DNA of 64,000 nt from Rhodocollybia butyracea (Eukaryota > Basidiomycota > Agaricomycetes > Agaricales > Omphalotaceae). A program made the position numbers and the translations under genes. The notes below the pieces were generated by a model. It ran no database searches. It was not told the DNA's origin and worked only from the letters and a program-made list of their open reading frames with translations. The stretch covers positions 620,001-684,000 of the forward strand of contig JADNRY010000012.1 of assembly GCA_015501585.1 (NCBI GenBank), given 5' to 3'. Positions 1 through 8,780 of the stretch are shown piece by piece; position 1 is the stretch's first letter, and each line of letters opens with the position of its first letter.

Positions 1-1071
1 AACCACCGCATTGGGGCCAGCGTCAAAAGTATACGCAGCAACGAGATGACCGGTCTTTTCGTATGAGACACGATTGAGCTCCTCGACCACCGCGATGATA
101 GATCGTGAAACATCATTCAGGTAGAATATCGGTGGCGCAGTATCAAGAGCGACAGCATGGAACTGATTCGAATCCGCCATTGTAATTCTAGCGAAGCTAT
201 CGAAATCCTTGTCCTTGATTGCTTTTTCAATCGCTTGCATTCGTGCGGGAACGACGTTTTTAATTCTATGCTGTAAGAGCGCAGACGTTTCGACTGTTCG
301 TTGCATACCGCTAGTGGAAGACGTGCCCTTTTTGGCGTCGTTGACCACACAAATGAGAGCATGCATGGTAGGCCAGTGTTCCTGCGGAGCAACTTGGACT
401 GCAAGGGAATCCTCACCAGTTGGCGAAGAACCAACCTCCCATGCAACGAAACCGCCAAAGAGTGATCTGCAAGCCGATCCAGATCCGAGACGAGCAACAA
501 GAGAAAGTTCAGAAGGCGATGAAACAGATGGCTTGGATGGATCAAACGAACTAAGCCCGTACAAAGCGGCGATAGAAGAAGTCAGTGCTGCGAATCCGGA
601 AGCGGACGAAGCCAATCCTGCCGCTGTAGGAAAGTTGTTGAAGGACGCTACGTGAAGATTCCATTCGGATAACTATCTCAACATTAGCAAAATATCACTG
701 GAATAGAAGAGACCTATACTTTTGGTGTATTCGGATCCTTTGCCTCAATGCGCTCCCGTCGCATCTTCTTCAACTGAGCCAAACATCTCTCTAACCGTCC
801 TCCAGATTTGATATCCTCTACTTTTCCATTAAGCCAGAGTGTAGTCTCTGTGAATGTCGGGTCTGCTCTGGCTGTAGTCGTAGATCGCAAGTGATCCTGG
901 GACAACGTGATAGAGAGAGAGGAGTTCGTGGGCAGAATAAGCGTGTTGTCTCGTTTGCCCCAGTATCTGTTGACGATTGAGCTTGCAGAACATTATAGTA
1001 CGATAAGAAAGAAAGTACTTTATACACGCAATATTGACAGGTGCAGAGGTCGTTGCTTGGAATACGGACAT
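1..1071 (-). CDS. ERG19: Mevalonate diphosphate decarboxylase, 5' part (cut by window edge)
   Basis: This enzyme carries out the ATP-dependent decarboxylation of mevalonate diphosphate to isopentenyl diphosphate in the cytosolic mevalonate route to ergosterol. Three exons are visible: 1019-1071, 720-966 and <1-672, with GT-AG introns 967-1018 and 673-719. The start is the ATG at 1069-1071, giving [20 protein letters not shown], the family N-terminus. Further on come [18 protein letters not shown], the GHMP-kinase phosphate loop [32 protein letters not shown], and [15 protein letters not shown]. The last visible stretch is [11 protein letters not shown] at the left edge, so roughly the C-terminal fifth lies outside. 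It is divergent from ERG6 with under 300 bp between the starts. Identity is secure from continuous family-specific motifs. Confidence 0.95.
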
Positions 1072-1367
1072 TTTTTTTGCGCGAGATAAAGCAAGGGGGG
1101 CGTATTTAAGGAAGAGTACAAGACCGATCGGGGTTTTATTTATACAAAAGAACAAGAGTAAAAACGCAGAGTCCGAGCTGAACGCGGTATTTGTATACCG
1201 TATGATAAATTTCACATATCTTATCTTATCAATAATACACGGCGCACGTGAAAAATTTTGGCGCGAGTGGAACGATTCTGTGAGTGACGTTTTTTTTTAT
1301 TTTTCAAAGTATAAAGTCCCTTACAGGCATACAGTTTCCTCCTTTCTTTCTCACCTTTAATTTACAA
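1072..1367. promoter_or_regulatory. Shared divergent promoter of ERG19 and ERG6
   Basis: The 296 bp between the two start codons must contain both promoters. A palindromic E-box CACGTG lies at 1245-1250, and a TATA-like AGTATAAAG lies about 55 bp before the ERG6 start. The region is AT-rich with T and A runs. Co-regulation by a sterol-responsive bHLH factor would fit but is an inference; no binding site was tested. Confidence 0.5.
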
Positions 1368-2599
1368 ATGGCCGTTGACCACGCAGACGGACGGTCCGAC
1401 ACTCGTATCCAAAACTATACAAAGTTTTGGAAAAAAGATACTTCGAAAGAAGGCGACGCCGACAACACCAACCGACTTGACAGCTACACTGAAGTCGTAA
1501 ACGGTACGTCTTTTAAATAACCGTGAAAAACCATACTCACTTTTACCAGGCTACTACGACGGAGCAACCGACCTCTACGAATGGGGCTGGGCCCAATCCT
1601 TCCACTTTTCGCGATTCTCAAAAGGCGAATCTTTCGCCGCTTCACTTGCTCGTCACGAACATTTCCTCGCCGCTAAAATGAACATTAAACCTGGAATGCG
1701 CGTTCTGGACGTTGGATGTGGTGTTGGTGGTCCTGCGCGTGAAATCGCAACATTCACCGATGCCAATATTGTCGGGTTGAATAATAACGAGTTTCAGGTT
1801 GGTAGGGCGAGAAAGTATACGAAGAATATGGGGCTGGAAGGTCAAGTCTCGTTTGTAAAAGGGGATTTCATGAAACTTGCGGAACGGTTTGGGGAGAACT
1901 CCTTTGATGCTGGTGGGTTGTTCCTTAGCTCTTATGGAAAATTCGCTGACAGGCTTGTAGTGTATGCCATCGAAGCAACAGTTCATGCACCAACATGGGA
2001 AGGTGTCTATGGTGAAATTTTCAAGGTTCTTAAGCCCGGCGGTGTCGTAAGTCGAGTCCTTAAATTTCTTTTCGCCTCTAACTTTCCACAGTTTGGTGTC
2101 TACGAATGGTGCATGACTGACATCTGGGATCCCTCGATCCCTGAACACAAAGCTCTAGCACACGAAATCGAGCTCGGTAACGGTATTCCCGAGATGCGGT
2201 CTCTGAAGCTCGCGCGTCAAGCACTCAAAGACGTTGGGTTTAACGTCGAGTACGAAGAAGACCTCGCTGAACGCAAAGACCATGTCGAGTGGTATTATCC
2301 TCTCGAGGGTGACTACAGCAAGGCGCAGACTTTTTACGATCTATTCACGGTTTGGCGGACGACGTGGTTTGGTATGTTTGTGATGCACAACATTATGTGG
2401 TTCTTGGAGCTGTTTGGTATTCTACCAAAGGGAACACTGGAAGTCGGTGCGGCACTAAAGGTCGCTCAAAGCAGTTTGATAAAGGGTGGACAGACGAAGG
2501 TAGGTTTCCAAGTCTATCCATGATGATCTTTTCTAACCTAACTGTCCGTAGCTCTTTACACCTATGTATCTCGCCATCGCCCGTAAACCTGCCAACTAG
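1368..2599 (+). CDS. ERG6: Sterol 24-C-methyltransferase
   Basis: This SAM-dependent enzyme methylates C-24 of the sterol side chain in ergosterol synthesis at the ER or lipid droplet. Five exons: 1368-1503, 1550-1912, 1961-2046, 2092-2499 and 2552-2599, all with GT-AG introns of 45-52 nt. The N-terminus MAVDHADGRSDTRIQNY is followed by the sterol-binding GYYDGATDLYEWGWAQSFHF. Next come SAM motif I LDVGCGVGGPAREIA, then YAIEATVHAP and LKPGGVFGVYEW. The C-terminal sterol methyltransferase domain follows and the protein ends FTPMYLAIARKPAN. The protein is of normal family length and shows no break. It lies head to head with another ergosterol-pathway gene. Confidence 0.96.
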
Positions 2600-2658
2600 A
2601 TGTTCCCGCATTGCATTTTAGATACCCTAGTCTTCTCTATATAATGATAGTCATTCGT

Positions 2659-3725
2659 TTAGGAAATCATACCAGATTTTTTCGCAGCAGCGCGTCTAGC
2701 TGAAACCCGTTGCTGCATCCTACTACTTTGCATCTCCGCCCTAGCTTCAGGCTCATAAGCCCTATCCTCTGGCATCCTCGCCAACCTTGTTACACTTCTG
2801 ATACGTGGTCTTCTCTTCGAATACCATTCCCATGTAAGCCTCATGATTTCCCCGTCCGCGTCGTATGGTGTAGGAATTTCAGAGTACCCCGGCCGAGCAG
2901 TAGGATGGCGAACGTAGATGGCAGAGCAAGTGCCAAAATTCGGTTCGATATAAGCCGGGACAAAAAGCCACGGTGAAGCATAGAGCGGCAGGTGAAATGG
3001 GGTAAGGACTGCCGACTTTGGATCTTCCTTGTTGACATTATCCGTGTATTCGTCGCGTGATGGCTTGAAGAAACGAATAGCTTGGTGGTCAACGGAGATC
3101 ATGTCGCCTGGTTTTAAACGTGTATTGGCGTTTTGATGCTGTAGTACAATGAGTACATGTTACTCAAGCGAAGAAACACCCACTCTTTTCCCATTAAGCT
3201 TGACATTACCATGAACGACGAGTCTCCGCGCTTCATAGATACTTGGTGCAAAACACGAGCGAAAGACAACAGTGTCTATGCGCCTCTCGACATTCGTAAA
3301 CATCAAACTTCCAACTGGAGCCATGTCTTTTGCAATTTCTTCTTCCTCGTACGCATCCTCTGCCCTCTTCCTACCCGCAAATTCCTCTAAATCTCCCAGA
3401 TCTCCTGCCATAACTTTACGTGGCCGGACATTGGGCAAATTATCGGGTATATACCACTTTTTGAATATTTTTTCAGGAATGTAGTCCCCGTGGTACGCGC
3501 GTGTTAAGGCTTTTGAGACCCATCGTTGTTGGAAGAGGGTTTTCTCTGTTTCCTTGAAGATCATGCTACGAGTTACAGTTTGTTTCGAACTGCGTTGGTG
3601 CAAGTTGTAGAGGTTTCGAGGATGCCAGCTCTGGAAGAGCGTGAGTGAATGTTTGCAGTAGATTTAGGGAGAATTACCATGCGAGGCATGGCCCTACGAA
3701 TACTGAAAACCCCTACATCCCGCAT
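2659..3725 (-). CDS. NAM9: Mitochondrial small-subunit ribosomal protein uS4m
   Basis: This is a primary-binding protein of the mitochondrial small ribosomal subunit. Exon 1 is 3678-3725 (MRDVGVFSIRRAMPRM) and intron 3631-3677 separates it from SWHPRNLYNLHQRSSKQT. Exon 2 holds the S4 RNA-binding domain: TVVFRSCFAPSIYEARRLVV, then HGNVKLNGKRV. A short intron, 3139 to 3179 or 3183 (the donor is ambiguous between GTGTTT and GTGGGT), joins to NTRLKPGDMISVD. The basic tail ends RAAAKKSGMIS. The long C-terminal extension after the S4 domain is usual for fungal NAM9-type proteins. It converges with ERG6, with 59 bp between the stops. Confidence 0.88.
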
Positions 3726-4280
3726 TTTGTGGTTTGGAAGAGAGTAGTAAAATTAGGCGCCGTCGTGATGCCTGCCGGATAAAAAAAGTTTTTCAATAAG
3801 TTTACAGCTAACGCAAAAACCAGAGGTGTCGTTTCTAAAAAGTTCGGATGACAAATGTAGGGTCGGCCGTACATATTTTGAAGCAACTCAATGCTCTTAC
3901 GCAACGGGCCGGTTATATATCTTTTTCCAAATAACGCCTCTGGTTTTGCAGTTAGCTGTAAGTACAGCAACGAAGGCATTTGGCTGATTGATCACGCTAA
4001 CGAAATTTCCTGTCGAGTAAGTACTTTATCCTCTAAAGATGAACTGAGGAATCAAGGGGTTTATTTTTTGCCAACCTAGCACTCGTATAATAAGCTTGGC
4101 TCCTTGCACTTAATCTTATAAGCTGGCTTTCCAGCCAATTCCCCGATTTCAATGTTCTCTGCCGGGCTGCCCGGCATGGGAAACAGATGACGTACGTTCC
4201 CATGGATCAAAGCGGCTTCTAGCAGACGCATATGAAGCAACTAAGATTCAAGATCCAATAGTACAGTGCCTTTTCTTTTT

Positions 4281-5008
4281 TTATTTGGGAAATTTTATGA
4301 AAGACTGATTACCGTTGAGGCTGCAGCCTCCGTCATTCGGAATCAGTTGAAATGAAGAAGACGCTCCTGTCCCCTGACCGCCCGAATGTGAGATGTTCGT
4401 TGTGAGATGTTCGTAGCTCCGATGTGAGCTCAAAAGAATATAACCTACCATAGGGCAAGCCTCGGAAACAGCTTCGAGTATGATCTCACATCCCTCAACG
4501 CTGGGGTTCACCGAAGTTGTGCCAAATTCGTTCCAAGCCGTAAAATCGCCTATTTTGTGCCGGTGAATGAATGGTTTCAACAAGATAGTCGTATGCATTG
4601 TGGGAGAAGGAGATGAGTGAGTATCTCTGCGAACTAAAGTGGGGAACCACGTACACTTATATCCTTTTCCAGGAACGTCAAAGCAGCGTGAAAAATTGTC
4701 CTGTTCTGCCAGCTACAAAATATACCGTGAGATTGGGGATAGATACACTCAACTCGAGATAGACTTACAGGAGGGATATCACCACCAGATTGGCAGAACG
4801 TGTCTATGAACTGGCTGCAACCTCCAGGATCTACTCCTGTTGTGATGCAGGAAAGGCTAGTAGTTTGGCCGAGGACGGTTGTTGCAGTTAAGGCAAGAGA
4901 TATGGTAGCCACGGCACTCAGCTATAGTGAGAGAAACTCATCAACAACCAGTATGAAAGATGAAGGATGGTTTACTACTATTCTGTAGTAGTTGGCTTGG
5001 CTCAACAT
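4281..5008 (-). CDS. Small secreted cysteine-rich protein, Y3-like, copy A
   Basis: Five exons are inferred by aligning with the inverted copy at 6387-7088: 4979-5008, 4769-4921, 4655-4712, 4449-4549 and 4281-4373. The start MLSQANYYRI is followed by a hydrophobic signal segment ending TTVLGQ. The mature part carries SCITTGVDPGGCSQF, FCQSGG, SRCFDVPGKGYKC, DFTAWNEFG, GCEIILEAVSEACPM and a C-terminal GGCSLNG, with eight cysteines. The pattern resembles the glycan-binding Y3-like family of mushroom secreted proteins; that assignment is from memory and not certain. The last acceptor has shifted: the position used in copy B has lost its AG, and the next in-frame AG drops about three residues. A direct repeat of about 14 bp lies inside that intron. 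Confidence 0.7.
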
Positions 5009-5065
5009 TGGAAATTTCCTCGCAGCTGGAAAGAGTATTACTCTGGAAGCTAAGAGATCTTGATA

Positions 5066-5077
5066 CCTTTATATATG
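5066..5077 (-). promoter_or_regulatory. TATA box of Y3-like copy A
   Basis: CATATATAAAGG read on the minus strand, 58 bp upstream of the copy A start codon. The identical 12-mer sits 62 bp upstream of copy B. Upstream of it the two promoters also share GGGCAGTC and a GTATTG...CTG stretch. Confidence 0.6.
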
Positions 5078-5349
5078 CTTGCATATTGACTCTACTCAGC
5101 CAATACAACGACTGCCCCTATCGATCGTTGATATTGGTTCAACACACTATGGCCCATTCATCCATGGTGACTCCACGCTGTCATTCACTTGCATCTGCTT
5201 TGCTTTTGAGAGCGCTAAACCTCTGTCCAAAAATCACCGTTTTCATTCATCATACCCCAGCTACACGGAATGAGAGGGGAATCGGCGAGAGGAATATCCG
5301 AGTCTCCGCCATCGAAAATGGAGCCGTCAGACACGGAATGTCAGTAAAA

Positions 5350-6160
5350 TCAAGGACGACCATCAACTCGAGTACCTATCAAACATTGGCCTACATACAG
5401 TGTGCTAGTAGATGTCTTGCACAACGATGCAAAAACACTTATAAGGTCTGGGAAGAGTAAAAGCTTCTAGCGAATGCAAAAAAAACACCCCTGAACGTAT
5501 CAACGACCATACCGTAGAAAATAAATGGGCGGTCTGATGAACTCATGGATGAAGCGCAAGCAGATGGCATGGAAGTTAGAAGTTGACAAAGATCTTGAAA
5601 CACCCGTACTAGGACGTTTGCCCTGATCATAAAAAATCTTCCAGATAAGCAACGATTCTTCTCAACCGATGCACCAGATCCATGCCCCTGAGGCTGAAGT
5701 TCACATCTTAAAAAATCTTCCTTCCTACCAAAAATCCATTGTTCAAGTTACGAGTAATTTGAATTTTGATTGCAGATGTACAGCCTTGACTTCAACTGAA
5801 ATTACCATATCAGTCAGTCCGATATTTACATACCGGGCTTCCATACGATATTTGCGGAGCTGTCCAATTGCAAGGAATCGTGTTGACGAGAGGAGGTAAA
5901 AATCCAGTCAGACGGCTCGAGAATTCAAGTAGATCGAGCCTAGTACGCAATTCATGCTAGTTGTTGAAAATCTATGGCCGGTGTGGTTATTTGCATTTAA
6001 GGTTCTGAAACTGCGTAGTTGTAAATTGTATAACCTGTGTAGGAGTCTGTACTCAATCCTAAGTTGTTCCTGAATGACGGTAGTACTATTCAGAAATCCA
6101 ATATCTTAATAAGTATATACTCAGGCTGGCTGTCCAGCTTAACACTCAAGTACTCATCCT
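5350..6160. other. Spacer of the inverted Y3-like duplication
   Basis: About 0.8 kb between the two arms of the inverted duplication. The arms extend at least to TTTACTGACATTCCGTGTC-like sequence at about 5347 (minus) and 6162 (plus). I see no convincing gene. Near 6119-6155 there is one member of the short degenerate repeat family found downstream (GGCTGGCTGTCCAGCTT). Confidence 0.5.
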
Positions 6161-6312
6161 TTACTGACATTCCGTGTCCAACGGTTTCATTTGTGATTTC
6201 ATAAATGTGCTTGAAATAGACGACTCTGAACGACAGTCATCGGCGCCAAGAGTCGGCAACCCAAGGATCCGGAGATCAATAAGGGCAGTCACTAGTATTG
6301 TACTGGGTAGAA

Positions 6313-6324
6313 CATATATAAAGG
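6313..6324 (+). promoter_or_regulatory. TATA box of Y3-like copy B
   Basis: CATATATAAAGG, 62 bp upstream of the copy B ATG and identical to the copy A element. The preceding 50 bp is also similar between the copies (GGGCAGTC..GTATTG), so the promoter was included in the duplication. Confidence 0.6.
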
Positions 6325-6386
6325 GACTTCTTGGACTAAGGTTCCTCAGTCTCAAGCGATACTACTTCCACACCAAGAAACTCGCA

Positions 6387-7088
6387 ATGCTAACTCAAGC
6401 CAACTATCACAACAAAGTAACGAGCCATCCTTTATTTCCTATAAGTAGGTATTCTAACGAGTCCTTCTCGCCATACTAGCTAGGCTTTGTAGCTGCCGTA
6501 TCTCTTGCATTAGCTGCCATGCCTGTCCTTGGTCAGACCTTTTCCTGTATCACAACGGGAGTAGACCCTGGGAGTTGTAGTCAGTTTATACCCTCGTTCT
6601 GCAACTCTGGTAATCTTGTTGCTGGTAACTCTCTCACTCCTGTAGGTCAACGTTGTGATGCCGAACTAAAATATCATACTCAATTTCATATATATCTATG
6701 TAGGTGGAAGAGCAAGACACTATCTCACGTTGCTACAATGCTCCTGGACTCGGATACAAATGTACGTACTTTGTTCCCTTTATGATGTGTGGAGATCTAT
6801 ACAGCGCTTACTCACCTTCTCATCCCATACATATTGGCGTGGAATAGGCGACTTTACGACCTGGAACGAGTTTGGCACGGGCAACTTACCGGCTCCAGAT
6901 GGTTGCGAGTCGGTCCTTGACCTTATTTCCGAGAATTGCCCAATGGTGAGCCTCTTATATAGCTTCTAGCCATAGCCTGTCATATAATGATATTTTCTTA
7001 TCCTCAACAGGGAGGCCAGGGTACAGCGGGAGGGTTTGCTTCGTTCCAGATGATTCCGAACGAAGGAAGTTGCAATTTCAACGGATAA
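6387..7088 (+). CDS. Small secreted cysteine-rich protein, Y3-like, copy B
   Basis: About 140 residues in five exons: 6387-6416, 6480-6641, 6704-6761, 6848-6945 and 7011-7088. The signal peptide is MLTQANYHNK plus LGFVAAVSLALAAMPVLGQ. The mature protein has eight cysteines in SCITTGVDPGSCSQF, FCNSG, SRCYNAPGLGYKC, DFTTWNEFG, GCESVLDLISENCPM and GSCNFNG, compatible with four disulfides. The order of motifs resembles the Y3-like glycan-binding secreted family of agarics (tentative). All splice junctions are canonical, so this is the better-preserved copy. It is transcribed away from copy A, with matching promoters. Role in the fungus is unknown. Confidence 0.75.
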
Positions 7089-7273
7089 TCTTTGCGTTAA
7101 ATCTAAACACAATGTACAATGATCGTTGTCATTTGATTTTATGTGTATTGATTGCTAAAAGTCGCTTTGATCTGTGGGAACCCATGAGTTCTTTGTTTCC
7201 ACGCTCGACATTGGCAGTAGCGAGCGCTGGAAAATGTGTAATCTAAAGCACGTTGATTTGTTGTGATCAGTGC

Positions 7274-7443
7274 TGATACTCAAACTGGCCGTCTAACAGC
7301 TTGAGGCTTGTCTATCCAAAAAATTAGTATCATCAATACTCAAGCTGGCTGTCCGATAGCTTGATGCTTGCCCTGGTCTATAAGTGCTTGAAAGATAAGC
7401 ATTCTAATAAGCATCGAGACTGGCTATCCAACATGAAGACTTG
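7274..7443. repeat. Three degenerate copies of a short repeat
   Basis: Three related units lie at about 7274-7310, 7335-7370 and 7411-7443. The approximate core is ACTCAAGCTGGCTGTCC followed by a variable few bases and AGCTTGAGGCTTG. Two more relatives lie at about 6119-6155 and 4090-4140 (AAGCTGGCTTTCCAGCC). The unit contains partly self-complementary AAGCTGG/CCAGCTT, so it could fold. Function and origin are unknown. Confidence 0.5.
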
Positions 7444-8589
7444 ACTGGAATTCCATGTGATCATTCGAACTTCTTGGGTTTGATCGTCGAGAACGGTGAG
7501 TTTTTGTCATTTTCGAACAGTGACTTAGTGTTCAAAAGGTAAATGTAAGTGAGGGATGTGGACTATAGTGCGTTGAATCAGTTTTACAGCAGATCAAGAG
7601 ACAGGTCAATAGGGCCTATGGTATTCCAGCATACACGCTATACAGAAAGTGTTTTGCCCAGAGCAATACTTCTTTCTTGATTGCAAGGGAATCATTGCAA
7701 TCCCATGTCAGCTGCAGTCCCTACAAAGTAATAAGCGATCCTTCGTACCATCTTGGATCTTGCCTCCAACTTGAAAACGTATCGGGTATAAAGCATCCGC
7801 CCGATTGTACCAGTAAAAGTAATTTGTCCTCTGTCTCACTGTGACTTGCTGAAAGAGTGCTACTGCATGTGGAATGACAAATGTTCCTTCTTCCAATGTT
7901 CATCACCTACATTCGTGGACACATAACTAGATCTCCACAGATAGAGGGAACGTGTGACAGAAGCTACTCAGAGCTACCAGTATTTTCGCTGCATCCAACT
8001 CGGCCAAATGCTTGCGTACAGATCATTATTGCGACCCGAAGTACAGATTTGACGAAGATATATTATACGGGGTACAGACTTTACTTGCTGAGTATCATCT
8101 AAGGTAGAGAGGAGTGAACGAAGATGAATTTATCACGTACATTGCGGAATGAATTCTAGAAAAGTAGCTGGAATTGGACATTCTGGAAAGCTCAAGCTCC
8201 CGCTATTACTATCCAAATCTACCTCCGCATTGACTTCTTGATCACTTAGTTTCTCGAAGGAATCCAATTCTTAATCAGAGTCGGAAGATAGACAGCGTTG
8301 ACCTACCTAACAGCCTTCAGCTCGGTTGGTTGTATACAGCCGTCCATCAAACACTTAGACGCCTAGTTGCGATTGATAGAACCAAAAAGAGCATTTTAAG
8401 GATGCTGTATGACGCTGTCTGACTCCTGTGTCCCATGAAGTTGATCTCGCCGGCGTTGCCATCTTTATCGACTTTATTGTTTATTGATCATATCAGCAGT
8501 AGGGCCTAGTAGGGCTCTGAGCTCGAAAAGTGCTCGAAAGTCATTATTGCGACTATATCTAAAACTCGGCAACAGATCCTTGTCTAGAT

Positions 8590-8695
8590 TCCTTGAAGAT
8601 CATGAGGTCCGTTTGGAAAAGGGTTTATGAAGGTTTGCGACCGCTGCCACCAAGCATAATTAAGCGCCCGTATAATGCCTGCCGGATAAAAAGTT
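8590..8695 (-). pseudogene. Possible decayed copy of the uS4m 5' region
   Basis: Two exact matches of 16-18 bp to the uS4m exon 2 and upstream flank occur in the same order and orientation, but at shorter spacing (about 85 bp here, about 220 bp at the uS4m gene). The sequence between them does not align well by eye. This could be the remnant of a duplication that accompanied insertion of the Y3-like island. Confidence 0.3.
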
Positions 8696-8780
8696 TTTTC
8701 ACTGATGATTAGATACGCCACAGCTTAAAACTTGTACATGGCCTTGCACTGCTGCTAATCTTCTCTCTCTTTACACAGTC

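Larger units (their letters stand above)
7089..8780. other. Gene-poor stretch between Y3-like copy B and PRPP synthetase
   Basis: No ORF here looks coding. It contains the short repeats at 7274-7443. Near 8590-8695 it holds TTCCTTGAAGATCATG and ATGCCTGCCGGATAAAAA, which recur in the same order at about 3548 and 3769 in and upstream of the uS4m gene. The last 20 bp before 8781 is the pyrimidine-rich 5' region of the next gene. Confidence 0.5.

Noticed and set aside
4161..4175. Perfect short palindrome GCCGGGCTGCCCGGC
   Set aside because: A single 7 bp-arm palindrome in intergenic DNA with no partner and no T-run. Too little to call a site.
7274..7443. CRISPR array
   Set aside because: Three diverged repeats with unequal spacing in a eukaryotic genome; no array structure.
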